Shown here piece by piece: positions 16,494 to 23,780 of a stretch of 37,193 nucleotides of DNA (position 1 is the first letter of the stretch; each line of letters begins with the position of its first letter). The position numbers and the translations under genes are program-made. A model generated the notes under the pieces. It was not told where the DNA came from and ran no database searches. It was given only the letters and a program-made list of their open reading frames with translations. Origin of the DNA: Alphaproteobacteria bacterium (lineage in GTDB: Bacteria; Pseudomonadota; Alphaproteobacteria; JAEULC01); assembly GCA_020846275.1 (NCBI GenBank), contig JADLEG010000207.1, forward strand, positions 1 through 37,193, read 5' to 3'.

Positions 16494-17048
16494 CTACGAG
16501 GCCGCTTCGCGCTCCGAGGCGTCGAAGGTGAGCTCGACCTTCATGCCGACCGGGTCGCGGAAGAAGACCTGATGCAGCGGGAAGCCCGGCACCGGCGCCT
16601 CGGCGAACGGCACGCCCAGCTTGGTCAGGCGGTCGCGCACGGCCTTGAGGCCGCTGGTGCGGAACGAGACATGGTCGAATCCAAGGGTCGCGCCGGACTC
16701 GCTGGCTGGCGTTTCGGGCTTCGCGTTGCCGGCCAAGTGTATCACCGCGCGCCCGCCCATATAGAGCCAGTAGCCGGGGAACACGAAGTCCGGCCGCTTG
16801 CCCGCCTTCAGCCCCAGCGCCGCCTCGTAGAAGTTTTTCAGCGGCTCCAGGTCCTTCAGGTGCGAGCGGATCGTCAGGTGGTCGATGCGATGCAGAGTCA
16901 CGCCGCCGACCGTGTGCGGGCTGTCCGGCACGCCAGTCGAAACGCGGCGCGCGGGCTTGGCCGCCTTGCGCGCGACGGGCTTCTTTGCGCTTGCCTTGCG
17001 GGCGGTGCGCGGTGCGGAATGGCGCAGGGCCTTGCGGGCGGCGGGCAT
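16494..17048 (-). CDS. VOC (glyoxalase/bleomycin resistance) family protein with a basic N-terminal tail
   Basis: A 184-residue single-domain VOC metalloenzyme. The four metal ligands are recognisable: His57 (RIDHLTI), His104 (AVIHLAG), His126 (GFDHVSF) and Glu172 (MKVELTF). These proteins are dioxygenases, glyoxalases or related enzymes, and the substrate is unknown. Residues 1-40 form a tail of Lys, Arg, Ala and Pro with repeated ARKA, KKP and KPARR units, resembling histone H1-like tails; it is unusual for this family. The ATG is preceded by GGAGG at good distance, so the tail should be translated. The gene ends 12 bp from the GNAT remnant and diverges from the CurA-like reductase by 84 bp. 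Confidence 0.88.
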   Translation of the reverse strand: MPAARKALRHSAPRTARKASAKKPVARKAAKPARRVSTGVPDSPHTVGGVTLHRIDHLTIRSHLKDLEPLKNFYEAALGLKAGKRPDFVFPGYWLYMGGRAVIHLAGNAKPETPASESGATLGFDHVSFRTSGLKAVRDRLTKLGVPFAEAPVPGFPLHQVFFRDPVGMKVELTFDASEREAAS

Positions 17049-17132
17049 GGTCGTTCCTCCCTATTCTCGGCCGCGATTATCATGCGACTCTAGAATCCGC
17101 GCAACGCTGCGCATCGCCGAGGGAGTTTCCGG

Positions 17133-18158
17133 ATGTCCGAAGCCAAGCAGATCGTGCTCGCCCAGCGCCCGCAGGGCATGCCCAAGCCGACCGATTTCCG
17201 CGTCGAGCCCGTAGCGATGCCGAAGCCAGAGCACGGCCAGGCCCTGCTGCGCGTCATCTACCTGTCGGTCGACCCTTACATGCGCGGCCGGATCAGCGGC
17301 GTGGCGTCCTACGTCAAGGGCGTGGACCCGGGCGACGTCATGGTCGGGGGCTGCGTGGGACAGGTGGTGGAATCGAAGGCGCCCGGCCTGAAGCCCGGCG
17401 ATTTCGTCGAGGGGCCGATGGGCTGGCGCAGCCATGTCGTGCTGCCCGCGCATGTCCTGCGCAAGCTCGACCCGGCGGCGGCGCCGATCTCCACGGCCAA
17501 TGGCGTGCTGGGCATGCCCGGCATGACCGCCTATTTCGCGCTGCTCGACGTCTGCCAGCCGCGCGCGGGCGACACGGTCGTCGTCTCCGCGGCCGCGGGC
17601 GCGGTGGGACAGGTGGTGGGGCAGATCGCCAAGATCGCCGGCTGCCGCGTCGTCGGCATCGCCGGCGGCGCCAGGAAATGCGCCTTCGTGCGCGACGAAT
17701 TGGGGTTCGACGCGGCGGTGGACTACAAGGCCGAGAAGGACCTGGGCGCGGCGCTGAAGGCGGCGGCTCCCAACGGCGTCGACGTCTATTTCGACAATGT
17801 CGGCGGCGAGATCCACGACACGGTGATGACGCAAATCAGGCTGAACGCGCGCATCGTGGTCTGCGGCACGATCTCGACCTACAACAACAAGCCGGGCGAG
17901 GGCGACATCGGCCCGCGCCAGCTCCGCCGGCTGCTGGTCAACCGGGCGCGCATCCAGGGCTTCCTGGTGTTCGACTACCTGCACCGCTATCCCGAGGGCC
18001 TTCAGCGCATGGCGGCCTGGGTCAAGGAAGGCCGCATCAAGTACCGCGAGGACATCGTCGAGGGGCTGGAGAAAGCGCCCGAGGCGCTGATCGGCGTGCT
18101 GGAGGGCAAGAATTTCGGCAAGATGCTGGTGCGGGTAGGCGCCGATCCGACGCGGTAG
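17133..18158 (+). CDS. NADP-dependent medium-chain reductase (CurA-type 2-alkenal reductase)
   Basis: A 341-residue zinc-independent MDR-family oxidoreductase, close to NADPH-dependent curcumin or leukotriene B4 12-hydroxy reductases that saturate alpha,beta-unsaturated carbonyls. It shows YLSVDPYMRGR near residue 45, the nucleotide-binding VVSAAAGAVGQVVGQIAKIAG at 150-170, DVYFDNVGGEIHD, and the C-terminal GKNFGKMLVRVG. Zinc-ligand cysteines of alcohol dehydrogenases are absent, as expected. It is a monocistronic gene followed by an extragenic palindrome element. Detoxification of reactive aldehydes or ketones is the likely role; the exact substrate is unknown. Confidence 0.92.
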   Translation: MSEAKQIVLAQRPQGMPKPTDFRVEPVAMPKPEHGQALLRVIYLSVDPYMRGRISGVASYVKGVDPGDVMVGGCVGQVVESKAPGLKPGDFVEGPMGWRSHVVLPAHVLRKLDPAAAPISTANGVLGMPGMTAYFALLDVCQPRAGDTVVVSAAAGAVGQVVGQIAKIAGCRVVGIAGGARKCAFVRDELGFDAAVDYKAEKDLGAALKAAAPNGVDVYFDNVGGEIHDTVMTQIRLNARIVVCGTISTYNNKPGEGDIGPRQLRRLLVNRARIQGFLVFDYLHRYPEGLQRMAAWVKEGRIKYREDIVEGLEKAPEALIGVLEGKNFGKMLVRVGADPTR

Positions 18159-18167
18159 GCGAGCCCC

Positions 18168-18279
18168 TCATCCTTCGAGACGGCGCTTCGCGCCTCCTCA
18201 GGATGGCGCGTTTCTTCAGTGATTGCCAAACAACCGCGTCATCCTGAGGAGCGAGCGCAGCGAGCGTCTCGAAGGATGA
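18168..18279. repeat. REP-like extragenic palindrome doublet
   Basis: The outer arms TCATCCTTCGAGACG (18168-18182) and CGTCTCGAAGGATGA (18265-18279) are perfect inverted repeats of 15 bp. Inside them CTCCTCAGGATG (18194-18205) and CATCCTGAGGAG (18240-18251) form a second 12-bp inverted repeat. Each half can also fold on itself through CATCCT/AGGATG. The element fills the gap between the reductase and MttB-family genes. From general knowledge such TCATCC..GGATGA palindromes are dispersed in many alphaproteobacterial genomes. Confidence 0.85.
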
Positions 18280-18294
18280 AAGATACCCGTCCGC

Positions 18295-19848
18295 TCACGC
18301 GAACGCGTCGGGCATGCTCGCTTTCTTCTTCGCCATGAACTCGTTCAGCGCCTCGTCGATGCCGGGATCGATCGCGGGCGCCTCGTATTCCGCCAGCATC
18401 TTCTTCCACAGCTTGTTGGCGCGTTGCGTGGCATCCTGCGCGCCCTCGGCCTCCCACTGCTCGACCGAGTTGTTGTCGGCGATCGACGAGCGGTAGAAGG
18501 CCGTCTCGAAATTGGCCTGGGTGTGGCCGCAGCCCAGGTAGTGCGCGCCGGGGCCGACCTCGCGGATCGCGGCCATCGCCTGGCCGTTCTCGCTCAAGTC
18601 CACGCCGCCGGCCAGCACCTGCATCATGCCGAGCTGGTCGGTGTCCATGACGAACTTCTCGTAGCCCGAGGCGAGCCCGCCCTCGAGCCAGCCCGCGCCG
18701 TGCAGCACGAAGTTGGTGCCGGCCAGCACGGTGGGCAGCAGGGTCTGCGCGCTTTCGTAGGCCGCCTGCGCGTCCGGGATCTTCGAGCCGCACAGCGAGC
18801 CGCCGCTGCGGAACGGCAGGCCCAGGCGACGGGCGAGTTGGGCGGCGGCGAAAATCACCAGGGTCGGCTCGGGCGTGCCGAAGGTGGGCGCGCCGGACTG
18901 CATCGACATCGAGCTGGCGAAGACGCCGAACACCACCGGCGCGCCGGGACGGCAGAGCTGGGCCAGCGACGTGCCGGCCAGCACCTCGGCCAGCACCTGG
19001 GCCAGCGTGCCGGCGACGGTGCAGGGCGACATGGCGCCGGCCAGGATGAAGGGCGTGATCAGGTTCGCCTGGCCGGCCTTGGCATAGACCTTGAGCGCGC
19101 CCAGCATCGTGCCGTCGAACACCATCGGCGAGTTGGCGTTGATCAGCGACAGCAGCACCGTGTTGTTGGCGACGAAGTCCTCGCCGAACAGGATGCGCAC
19201 CATGCTGACCGAATCCGCCGCGCGCTCGGGATGCGTGACCGAGCCCATGAACGCCTTGTCGCTGTACTTGATGTGCGCGTAGAGCATGTCGAGATGGCGC
19301 TTGTTGACCGGCAGGTCGACCGGCTCGCACAGCGTGCCGCCATTGTGGTGGATCGCCGGCGTCATGTAGGCGAGCTTCGAGAAGTTGCGGAAATCCTCGA
19401 TCGTCGCGTAGCGCCGCGGCTCGTCGATCGTGCGGATGAAGGGGGGGCCGTAGACCGGCGCGAACACGATGTTGTTGCCGCCGATCGTCAGCGTCCGCTC
19501 GGGATTGCGGGCGTGCTGCACGAAGCTCCGTGGTGCGGTCGAGCAGAGCTTGCGCGCCAGGCCGCGCGGGAAATGGACCCGCGTGCCCTTGACGTCGCAG
19601 CCCTCGCCCTTCAGCAGGCCCAGCGCCTCCTCGTCGTCGCGGAACTCGATGCCGATTTCCTCGAGGATCGTCTCGGCATTGTGCTCGACGATCTGCAGGC
19701 CCTCTTCGTCCAGCACCTCCATCAGCGGGATGCGCCGGAGGATCGCGGGAAGCTGCTTCAGCTTGACGTGCTGGCGCAATTCGCGCCGGGCGGAACTGCC
19801 GCGCCCTCGGCGACCGGCAGCGGCAGGGGCGGTAACGTCGGCGGTCAT
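18295..19848 (-). CDS. Trimethylamine methyltransferase (MttB) family protein, non-pyrrolysine type
   Basis: A 517-residue TIM-barrel protein of the MttB superfamily. The pyrrolysine enzyme demethylates trimethylamine; the much larger non-Pyl group acts on quaternary amines such as glycine betaine, proline betaine or carnitine, passing the methyl group to a corrinoid protein. The ORF has no in-frame amber codon, so it is the non-Pyl form. Marks are FAPVYGPPFIRTID, HHNGGTLCEP, MSMQSGAPTFGTPEP and HYLGCGHTQANFETAFYRS. The Arg/Gly/Ala-rich first 25 residues are probably disordered. ATG 19848 follows GGGGAGGA. No corrinoid protein or MtgA-like second methyltransferase is nearby. Confidence 0.9.
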   Translation of the reverse strand: MTADVTAPAAAGRRGRGSSARRELRQHVKLKQLPAILRRIPLMEVLDEEGLQIVEHNAETILEEIGIEFRDDEEALGLLKGEGCDVKGTRVHFPRGLARKLCSTAPRSFVQHARNPERTLTIGGNNIVFAPVYGPPFIRTIDEPRRYATIEDFRNFSKLAYMTPAIHHNGGTLCEPVDLPVNKRHLDMLYAHIKYSDKAFMGSVTHPERAADSVSMVRILFGEDFVANNTVLLSLINANSPMVFDGTMLGALKVYAKAGQANLITPFILAGAMSPCTVAGTLAQVLAEVLAGTSLAQLCRPGAPVVFGVFASSMSMQSGAPTFGTPEPTLVIFAAAQLARRLGLPFRSGGSLCGSKIPDAQAAYESAQTLLPTVLAGTNFVLHGAGWLEGGLASGYEKFVMDTDQLGMMQVLAGGVDLSENGQAMAAIREVGPGAHYLGCGHTQANFETAFYRSSIADNNSVEQWEAEGAQDATQRANKLWKKMLAEYEAPAIDPGIDEALNEFMAKKKASMPDAFA

Positions 19849-20032
19849 GATCGGTCCTCCCCCGAAGGGCTTTGGCGGATTATCGAAAGCCGAGTGTATC
19901 CCCCTCTGGTCATGGCGCGACAGGGCCGGGTGCATTTGCGGCCCGCCCCCCGAAGGAAGCAGCGACTCCGGCGATTGACCCGGCGCCCGTCCGGGGGGAG
20001 AATCCCCGCCGTCGACCGCCGGGGAGGCTAGA

Positions 20033-20827
20033 ATGACCCGTTCCGCCCTGATCGCCGGACTTGCGCTCGCCGCCCTTGCCGCGCAGGCCCAGGCGGCGCC
20101 GCAGCCCCTGGGGCTGGTGCAGACGATCGAGCCCGCGCCGCTGACCTGCGATGCGAAGGGCCGCTGCACCGCCGTGCTGGCGACGTTCTGCCTGCAGCAG
20201 TCGCGCCTGCCGCCCGGGCCGGGCGACCAGTACGTGGTCGCGCCCGGCACGGAGTTGCGGCTGACCGTCACCCGCGCGGGCGGGGCGAGCGAGACCCTGG
20301 ACGGCGGCGCCATGCTGAACTTCGTCAGCTATGTCGGCTTCAGCAGCATCACGGTCGAGATCGATCGCGCCAAGCTGGCCGGCGACATGACCGAGGCGGT
20401 GGTCGAGGTCGGCCCCCTGGCGACCCTGCTTCCGGTCGCCCGGCCCATCGACGACAAGCCGCTGACGACGGACGAGATCGCGCTCGCCACCGGGGCCTGG
20501 CGCAAGCAGGCCGAGGAGCTGTTCGACAAGCCGAACCCGCGCTCCGACGCCAACCGCCTGATCACGCGCGCGATCGGCGTGCTGCCCGAGGGCTATGGCG
20601 AGGACAGCGTCGCCGGCCACGAGGCCGCCTGGACCGCCGCGCTCGCTTCGCCCGGCCGCGGCTTCACCGAGGGCGGCGTGGCGCTGGGCCGCAAGATGTT
20701 CGCGGCCTGCAAGAACACGGTCGCCCAGAGCATCAAGTGGCCGCTGCGCAAGTGCCTGGAGAACCGGCTGGACGAGCAGCAGCGCGAGATCAACCAGGAA
20801 TACTGGGACCAGCAGGGCGGGGTTTGA
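20033..20827 (+). CDS. Secreted protein of unknown function (264 aa)
   Basis: A 264-residue protein with a standard Sec signal peptide (cleavage after AQA, about residue 21). The mature protein starts with a beta-rich part carrying Cys39, Cys45 and Cys53 (LTCDAKGRCTAVLATFCLQQ), and ends in a helical region with two more cysteines (FAACKNTV, LRKCLEN), so disulfides are likely. I do not recognise a family. The ATG is preceded by GGGGAGG. It diverges from the MttB-family gene by 184 bp and is followed by an extragenic palindrome element. Composition matches its neighbours. Confidence 0.78.
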   Translation: MTRSALIAGLALAALAAQAQAAPQPLGLVQTIEPAPLTCDAKGRCTAVLATFCLQQSRLPPGPGDQYVVAPGTELRLTVTRAGGASETLDGGAMLNFVSYVGFSSITVEIDRAKLAGDMTEAVVEVGPLATLLPVARPIDDKPLTTDEIALATGAWRKQAEELFDKPNPRSDANRLITRAIGVLPEGYGEDSVAGHEAAWTAALASPGRGFTEGGVALGRKMFAACKNTVAQSIKWPLRKCLENRLDEQQREINQEYWDQQGGV

Positions 20828-20835
20828 GCGGGCCT

Positions 20836-20909
20836 TCATCCTTCGACAAGCTCAGGATGAGGACATTTTGCCTCCCGATTCTTCCTCGTCCTGAGCCTGT
20901 CGAAGGACG
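20836..20909. repeat. Second, different extragenic palindrome element
   Basis: TCATCCTTCGACAAGCTCAGGATGA (20836-20860, read in two halves TCATCCT/AGGATGA) is a self-complementary hairpin. CGTCCTGAGCCTGTCGAAGGACG (20887-20909) is a diverged inverted copy. The family resembles the element at 18168 at its ends (TCATCCTTCGA) but its centre is different. It fills the 113-bp gap before the AraC gene. Confidence 0.78.
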
Positions 20910-20940
20910 TTCTTTCGCGTCAGCGCAGCAATAGCAAACC

Positions 20941-21696
20941 ATGCCCGCCTCCCGCCCGACCCTTACCCTGCGCAGCTACGCGGCGGCCGCCTGCCTGCAC
21001 GCGCATGACGACTATCACCAGCTTGTCCTGCCGATCGCGGGCGCGATGCGCATGGACGTGGCAGGCACGCCGGGCGAGATCGCCGGCGAGCGGGCCGTGC
21101 TGGTCGCGCGCGGCCTGCCGCACGAGTTTCGCGTCGATGGCTGGAACCGCTTCGTCGTGCTGGACTTCCCCGATGCCGCCAGGCGCGGGCCGGTGCTGGC
21201 CGCCGGCGTGGTCGAGCGCGCGCGGCAGGCGCCGTTCTTCGCCCTCGACAAGGGCTTCCAGCATCTCGCGCTCTACCTCGCGCATGTGATGGACCAGGGG
21301 CCATTGCCCGATGCGATATCCGGCCAGGCGGCCGACCTGGTCAGCCATGCCGTGCTCGGCGCGCTGCCGGGTGCGGCCGTGGACGAGGCCGTGGCGCGCG
21401 CGGTCGCGCTCATCCATGCCCGCCATCCCGAGCGCCTGACGGTTGCCGTGCTGGCGACCGCGGTCGGCGTGTCGGCGAGCGTGCTGCACGAGCGCTTCCG
21501 CGGCGCGACCGGGCGCACGCCGATCGACTACCTGCAGTCCGTGCGCCTGGACGAGGCCGAGCGCCTGCTGCGCGCCTCGCGCCTGTCGATCGCCGAGATC
21601 GCCCAGCGCGTCGGCTTCTCCGACCAGACCGCGCTGACCCGCGCGCTGCGTAGGCGGCGCGGCGTGACGCCGGGGAGTCTGCGCCGGGCGTCGTAG
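20941..21696 (+). CDS. AraC family transcriptional regulator
   Basis: A 251-residue regulator with an N-terminal cupin-like sensor domain (HAHDDYHQLVLPIAGAMRMDV, then GLPHEFRVDGWNRFVVLDF) and a C-terminal pair of helix-turn-helix units at about 165-250: LTVAVLATAVGVSASVLHER, and LSIAEIAQRVGFSDQTALTRA followed by GVTPGSLRR. The sensor resembles those binding small organic acids or amino acids, but the ligand is unknown. No strong Shine-Dalgarno site is visible. It stands 95 bp upstream of, and in line with, the HAD and FAD-oxidase genes, which are its likely targets. Confidence 0.92.
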   Translation: MPASRPTLTLRSYAAAACLHAHDDYHQLVLPIAGAMRMDVAGTPGEIAGERAVLVARGLPHEFRVDGWNRFVVLDFPDAARRGPVLAAGVVERARQAPFFALDKGFQHLALYLAHVMDQGPLPDAISGQAADLVSHAVLGALPGAAVDEAVARAVALIHARHPERLTVAVLATAVGVSASVLHERFRGATGRTPIDYLQSVRLDEAERLLRASRLSIAEIAQRVGFSDQTALTRALRRRRGVTPGSLRRAS

Positions 21697-21791
21697 CCTC
21701 GGTCAAATCCTCCGCAGCCCTGGCCAAGACACCCGCAGGCATTTGCCGGTATGGTCTGTCTCATCTCCGCACCAACCAGGGACGGACCGCC

Positions 21792-22517
21792 ATGCGCCTC
21801 TCCGATTTCAAGGCACTGACTTTCGACTGCTACGGCACGCTGATCGACTGGGAGGCGGGCATTCTCAACGAGCTGAAGCCCTGGGCGAAAAAGCACGGGC
21901 TTGGCCTCACCGACGACCAGATTCTCGAGGCTTTCGCCGAGGTCGAGTCGGCCGTGGAGCACGACAATCCGGGCATGATCTACCGCGACATCCTGGCGGA
22001 GGTGCACCGCAAGCTGGCCGCGAAGTGGAAGATCGCGGCGGACGAGAAGACGGCGAAGGATTTCGGCGAGTCGGTGCCGCGCTGGCCGGCCTTCCCGGAT
22101 TCGGCCGAGGCGCTGGCTTACCTGAAGCAGCACTACACGCTGGTGATTTTGTCCAACGTGCACAACGACGGCATCGCCGCCAGCGCGGCGAAGATGGGCA
22201 AGCCGTTCCACCACATCTTCACCGCCGAGATGATCGGCTCCTACAAGCCCTCGCGGCGCAACTTCGAATACATGATCGACAAGCTGAAGGGCCTGGGCGT
22301 GCCCAAGGACAAGATCCTGCACACCGCGCAGAGCCTGTTCCACGATCACAAGCCGGCCCAGGAGATCGGGCTTACCAGCGCCTGGATCGACCGGCGCGCC
22401 GGCAAGCAGGGCCAGGGTGCCACCAAGAAGCTCGCCAACCCGCCCAAGGTGCAGTTCCGCTTCGAATCGATGGCGGCATTCGCCGCCGCCCACAAGGCCG
22501 AACAGAAGAAGGCCTGA
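21792..22517 (+). CDS. HAD superfamily hydrolase (haloacid-dehalogenase type II-like)
   Basis: A 241-residue HAD protein. Motif I is FDCYGTLIDW with nucleophile Asp12, motif II is ILSNVHNDG, motif III is SYKPSRRNFEYM, and the last motif is AQSLFHDHKPAQEIGL. The overall sequence resembles proteins annotated as haloacid dehalogenase type II, but the dehalogenase-specific SSNxWD segment is replaced by AQSLFHDH, so a phosphatase or another HAD activity is more likely. The Lys/Ala-rich tail (HKAEQKKA) is short. It is 24 bp upstream of the FAD oxidase and probably co-transcribed with it. Confidence 0.88.
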   Translation: MRLSDFKALTFDCYGTLIDWEAGILNELKPWAKKHGLGLTDDQILEAFAEVESAVEHDNPGMIYRDILAEVHRKLAAKWKIAADEKTAKDFGESVPRWPAFPDSAEALAYLKQHYTLVILSNVHNDGIAASAAKMGKPFHHIFTAEMIGSYKPSRRNFEYMIDKLKGLGVPKDKILHTAQSLFHDHKPAQEIGLTSAWIDRRAGKQGQGATKKLANPPKVQFRFESMAAFAAAHKAEQKKA

Positions 22518-22541
22518 CCCAGAAGGGCCGGGCAGGCCGCC

Positions 22542-23687
22542 ATGGCCGAGGCGTTCGATTTCATCGTGATCGGCGCCGGCGCGGCCGGCGTGTCGGTCGC
22601 CGGCGAGCTGTCGCTGAAGGGGCGGGTGGCGCTGGTGGAGCGCGAGAGCGCGCCCGCCTATCACAGCACCAGCCGCTCGGCGGCGGTGCTGGCCGAGAAC
22701 TACGGGCCCGTGGGCTGGCAGCGCCTGTCGACGGCAAGCCGTCCGTTCTTCGAGAACCCGCCCGCGGGCTTCGCCGAGCATCCGCTGCTGCGGCCGCTCG
22801 GCGCGCTGTTCCTGGCAACGGAAGCGGAGGCGCCGGCGCTCGAAGAATCGGCGCGCGAACTGGCGCGGCGCGGCGTGCCGCACCGGCTGCTGCCGGCGCG
22901 CGAGGCCGGGGCGTTGAGCCCGACGGTGCGGCGGGAGCCCTTCGCGCTGGCGCTGCACGAGCCGGGCTGTGCCGACATCGACGCCGCCGCGCTGGTGCAG
23001 GGATATGTGCGGCTCGTCAGGCGCAACGGCGCATCGGTTGTGCTCGACGCCGAAGTGCGGTCGATCGAGCGCCGCGGCGGGACCTGGCGGGTCGAGGCCG
23101 GCAAGGCGATGCTCGCCGCGCCGATCCTTGTCAATGCCGCCGGCGCCTGGGCGGACGACATCGCGGCGCTGGCCGGCCTGCCGCGCCGGGGCGTCACGCC
23201 CTACCGCCGCACCGCGATCACCTTCGACCCGCCCGAGGGGGCGGATACCCGGTCCTGGCCGATGACCTTCGACATGGCGGAAACCTGGTACTTCAAGCCC
23301 GAGGCCGGGCGGATCATGGTCTCGCCGGTGGACAAGACCCCGTCGCCGCCCTGCGACTGCCGGCCCGAGGACTATGACGTCGCGGTTGCCGTCGACCGCA
23401 TCGAGCAGGCGACCACGATGCAGGTCAGGCGCATCCACAGCTGCTGGGCGGGCCTCAGGACCTTCGCGCCGGACGAGCAGCCGGTGATCGGACCGGATCC
23501 GGCCGATCCGGGCTTCGTGTGGCTGGCCGGGCAGGGCGGCAACGGCGTCATGGCGGCCCCGGCGGCGGCAAGGCTGGCGGCTGCGCTGGCGACCGGCGCG
23601 GGTGTTCCGGCCGCGCTGGCGCGGCTGGGCGTGGGCGTGGCCGCCACCTCGCCGGGACGGCTTCCGCCCCAGCCATCGGAAAGGTGA
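22542..23687 (+). CDS. FAD-dependent amino-acid or amine oxidase/dehydrogenase (DadA/DAO family)
   Basis: A 381-residue flavoprotein of the DAO family. The Rossmann dinucleotide motif IVIGAGAAGVSVA lies at residues 8-20, with ERESAPAYHSTSRSAA binding the rest of FAD. VNAAGAWADDIAALAG is the second FAD-binding region, and LAGQGGNGVMAAPAAARL near the end closes the site. Family members oxidise D-amino acids, glycine, sarcosine or similar amines. It has no signal peptide. It follows the HAD gene and AraC regulator. Together they look like a small amine-catabolism operon; the substrate cannot be read. Confidence 0.9.
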   Translation: MAEAFDFIVIGAGAAGVSVAGELSLKGRVALVERESAPAYHSTSRSAAVLAENYGPVGWQRLSTASRPFFENPPAGFAEHPLLRPLGALFLATEAEAPALEESARELARRGVPHRLLPAREAGALSPTVRREPFALALHEPGCADIDAAALVQGYVRLVRRNGASVVLDAEVRSIERRGGTWRVEAGKAMLAAPILVNAAGAWADDIAALAGLPRRGVTPYRRTAITFDPPEGADTRSWPMTFDMAETWYFKPEAGRIMVSPVDKTPSPPCDCRPEDYDVAVAVDRIEQATTMQVRRIHSCWAGLRTFAPDEQPVIGPDPADPGFVWLAGQGGNGVMAAPAAARLAAALATGAGVPAALARLGVGVAATSPGRLPPQPSER

Positions 23688-23780
23688 ACTGCTTCACAGG
23701 TTGGATGCGCCGCCTGCTCCATGATGCCAATCCCGGCGGGGAGGGAAGGGCGGGAGCCGCCCGATGGAGAGGCAACGACA

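Noticed and set aside
18168..18279. Extragenic palindrome doublet considered as a terminator of the CurA-type gene or an IS end
   Set aside because: No T-run and no transposase; the nested repeat structure fits a REP-like element better.
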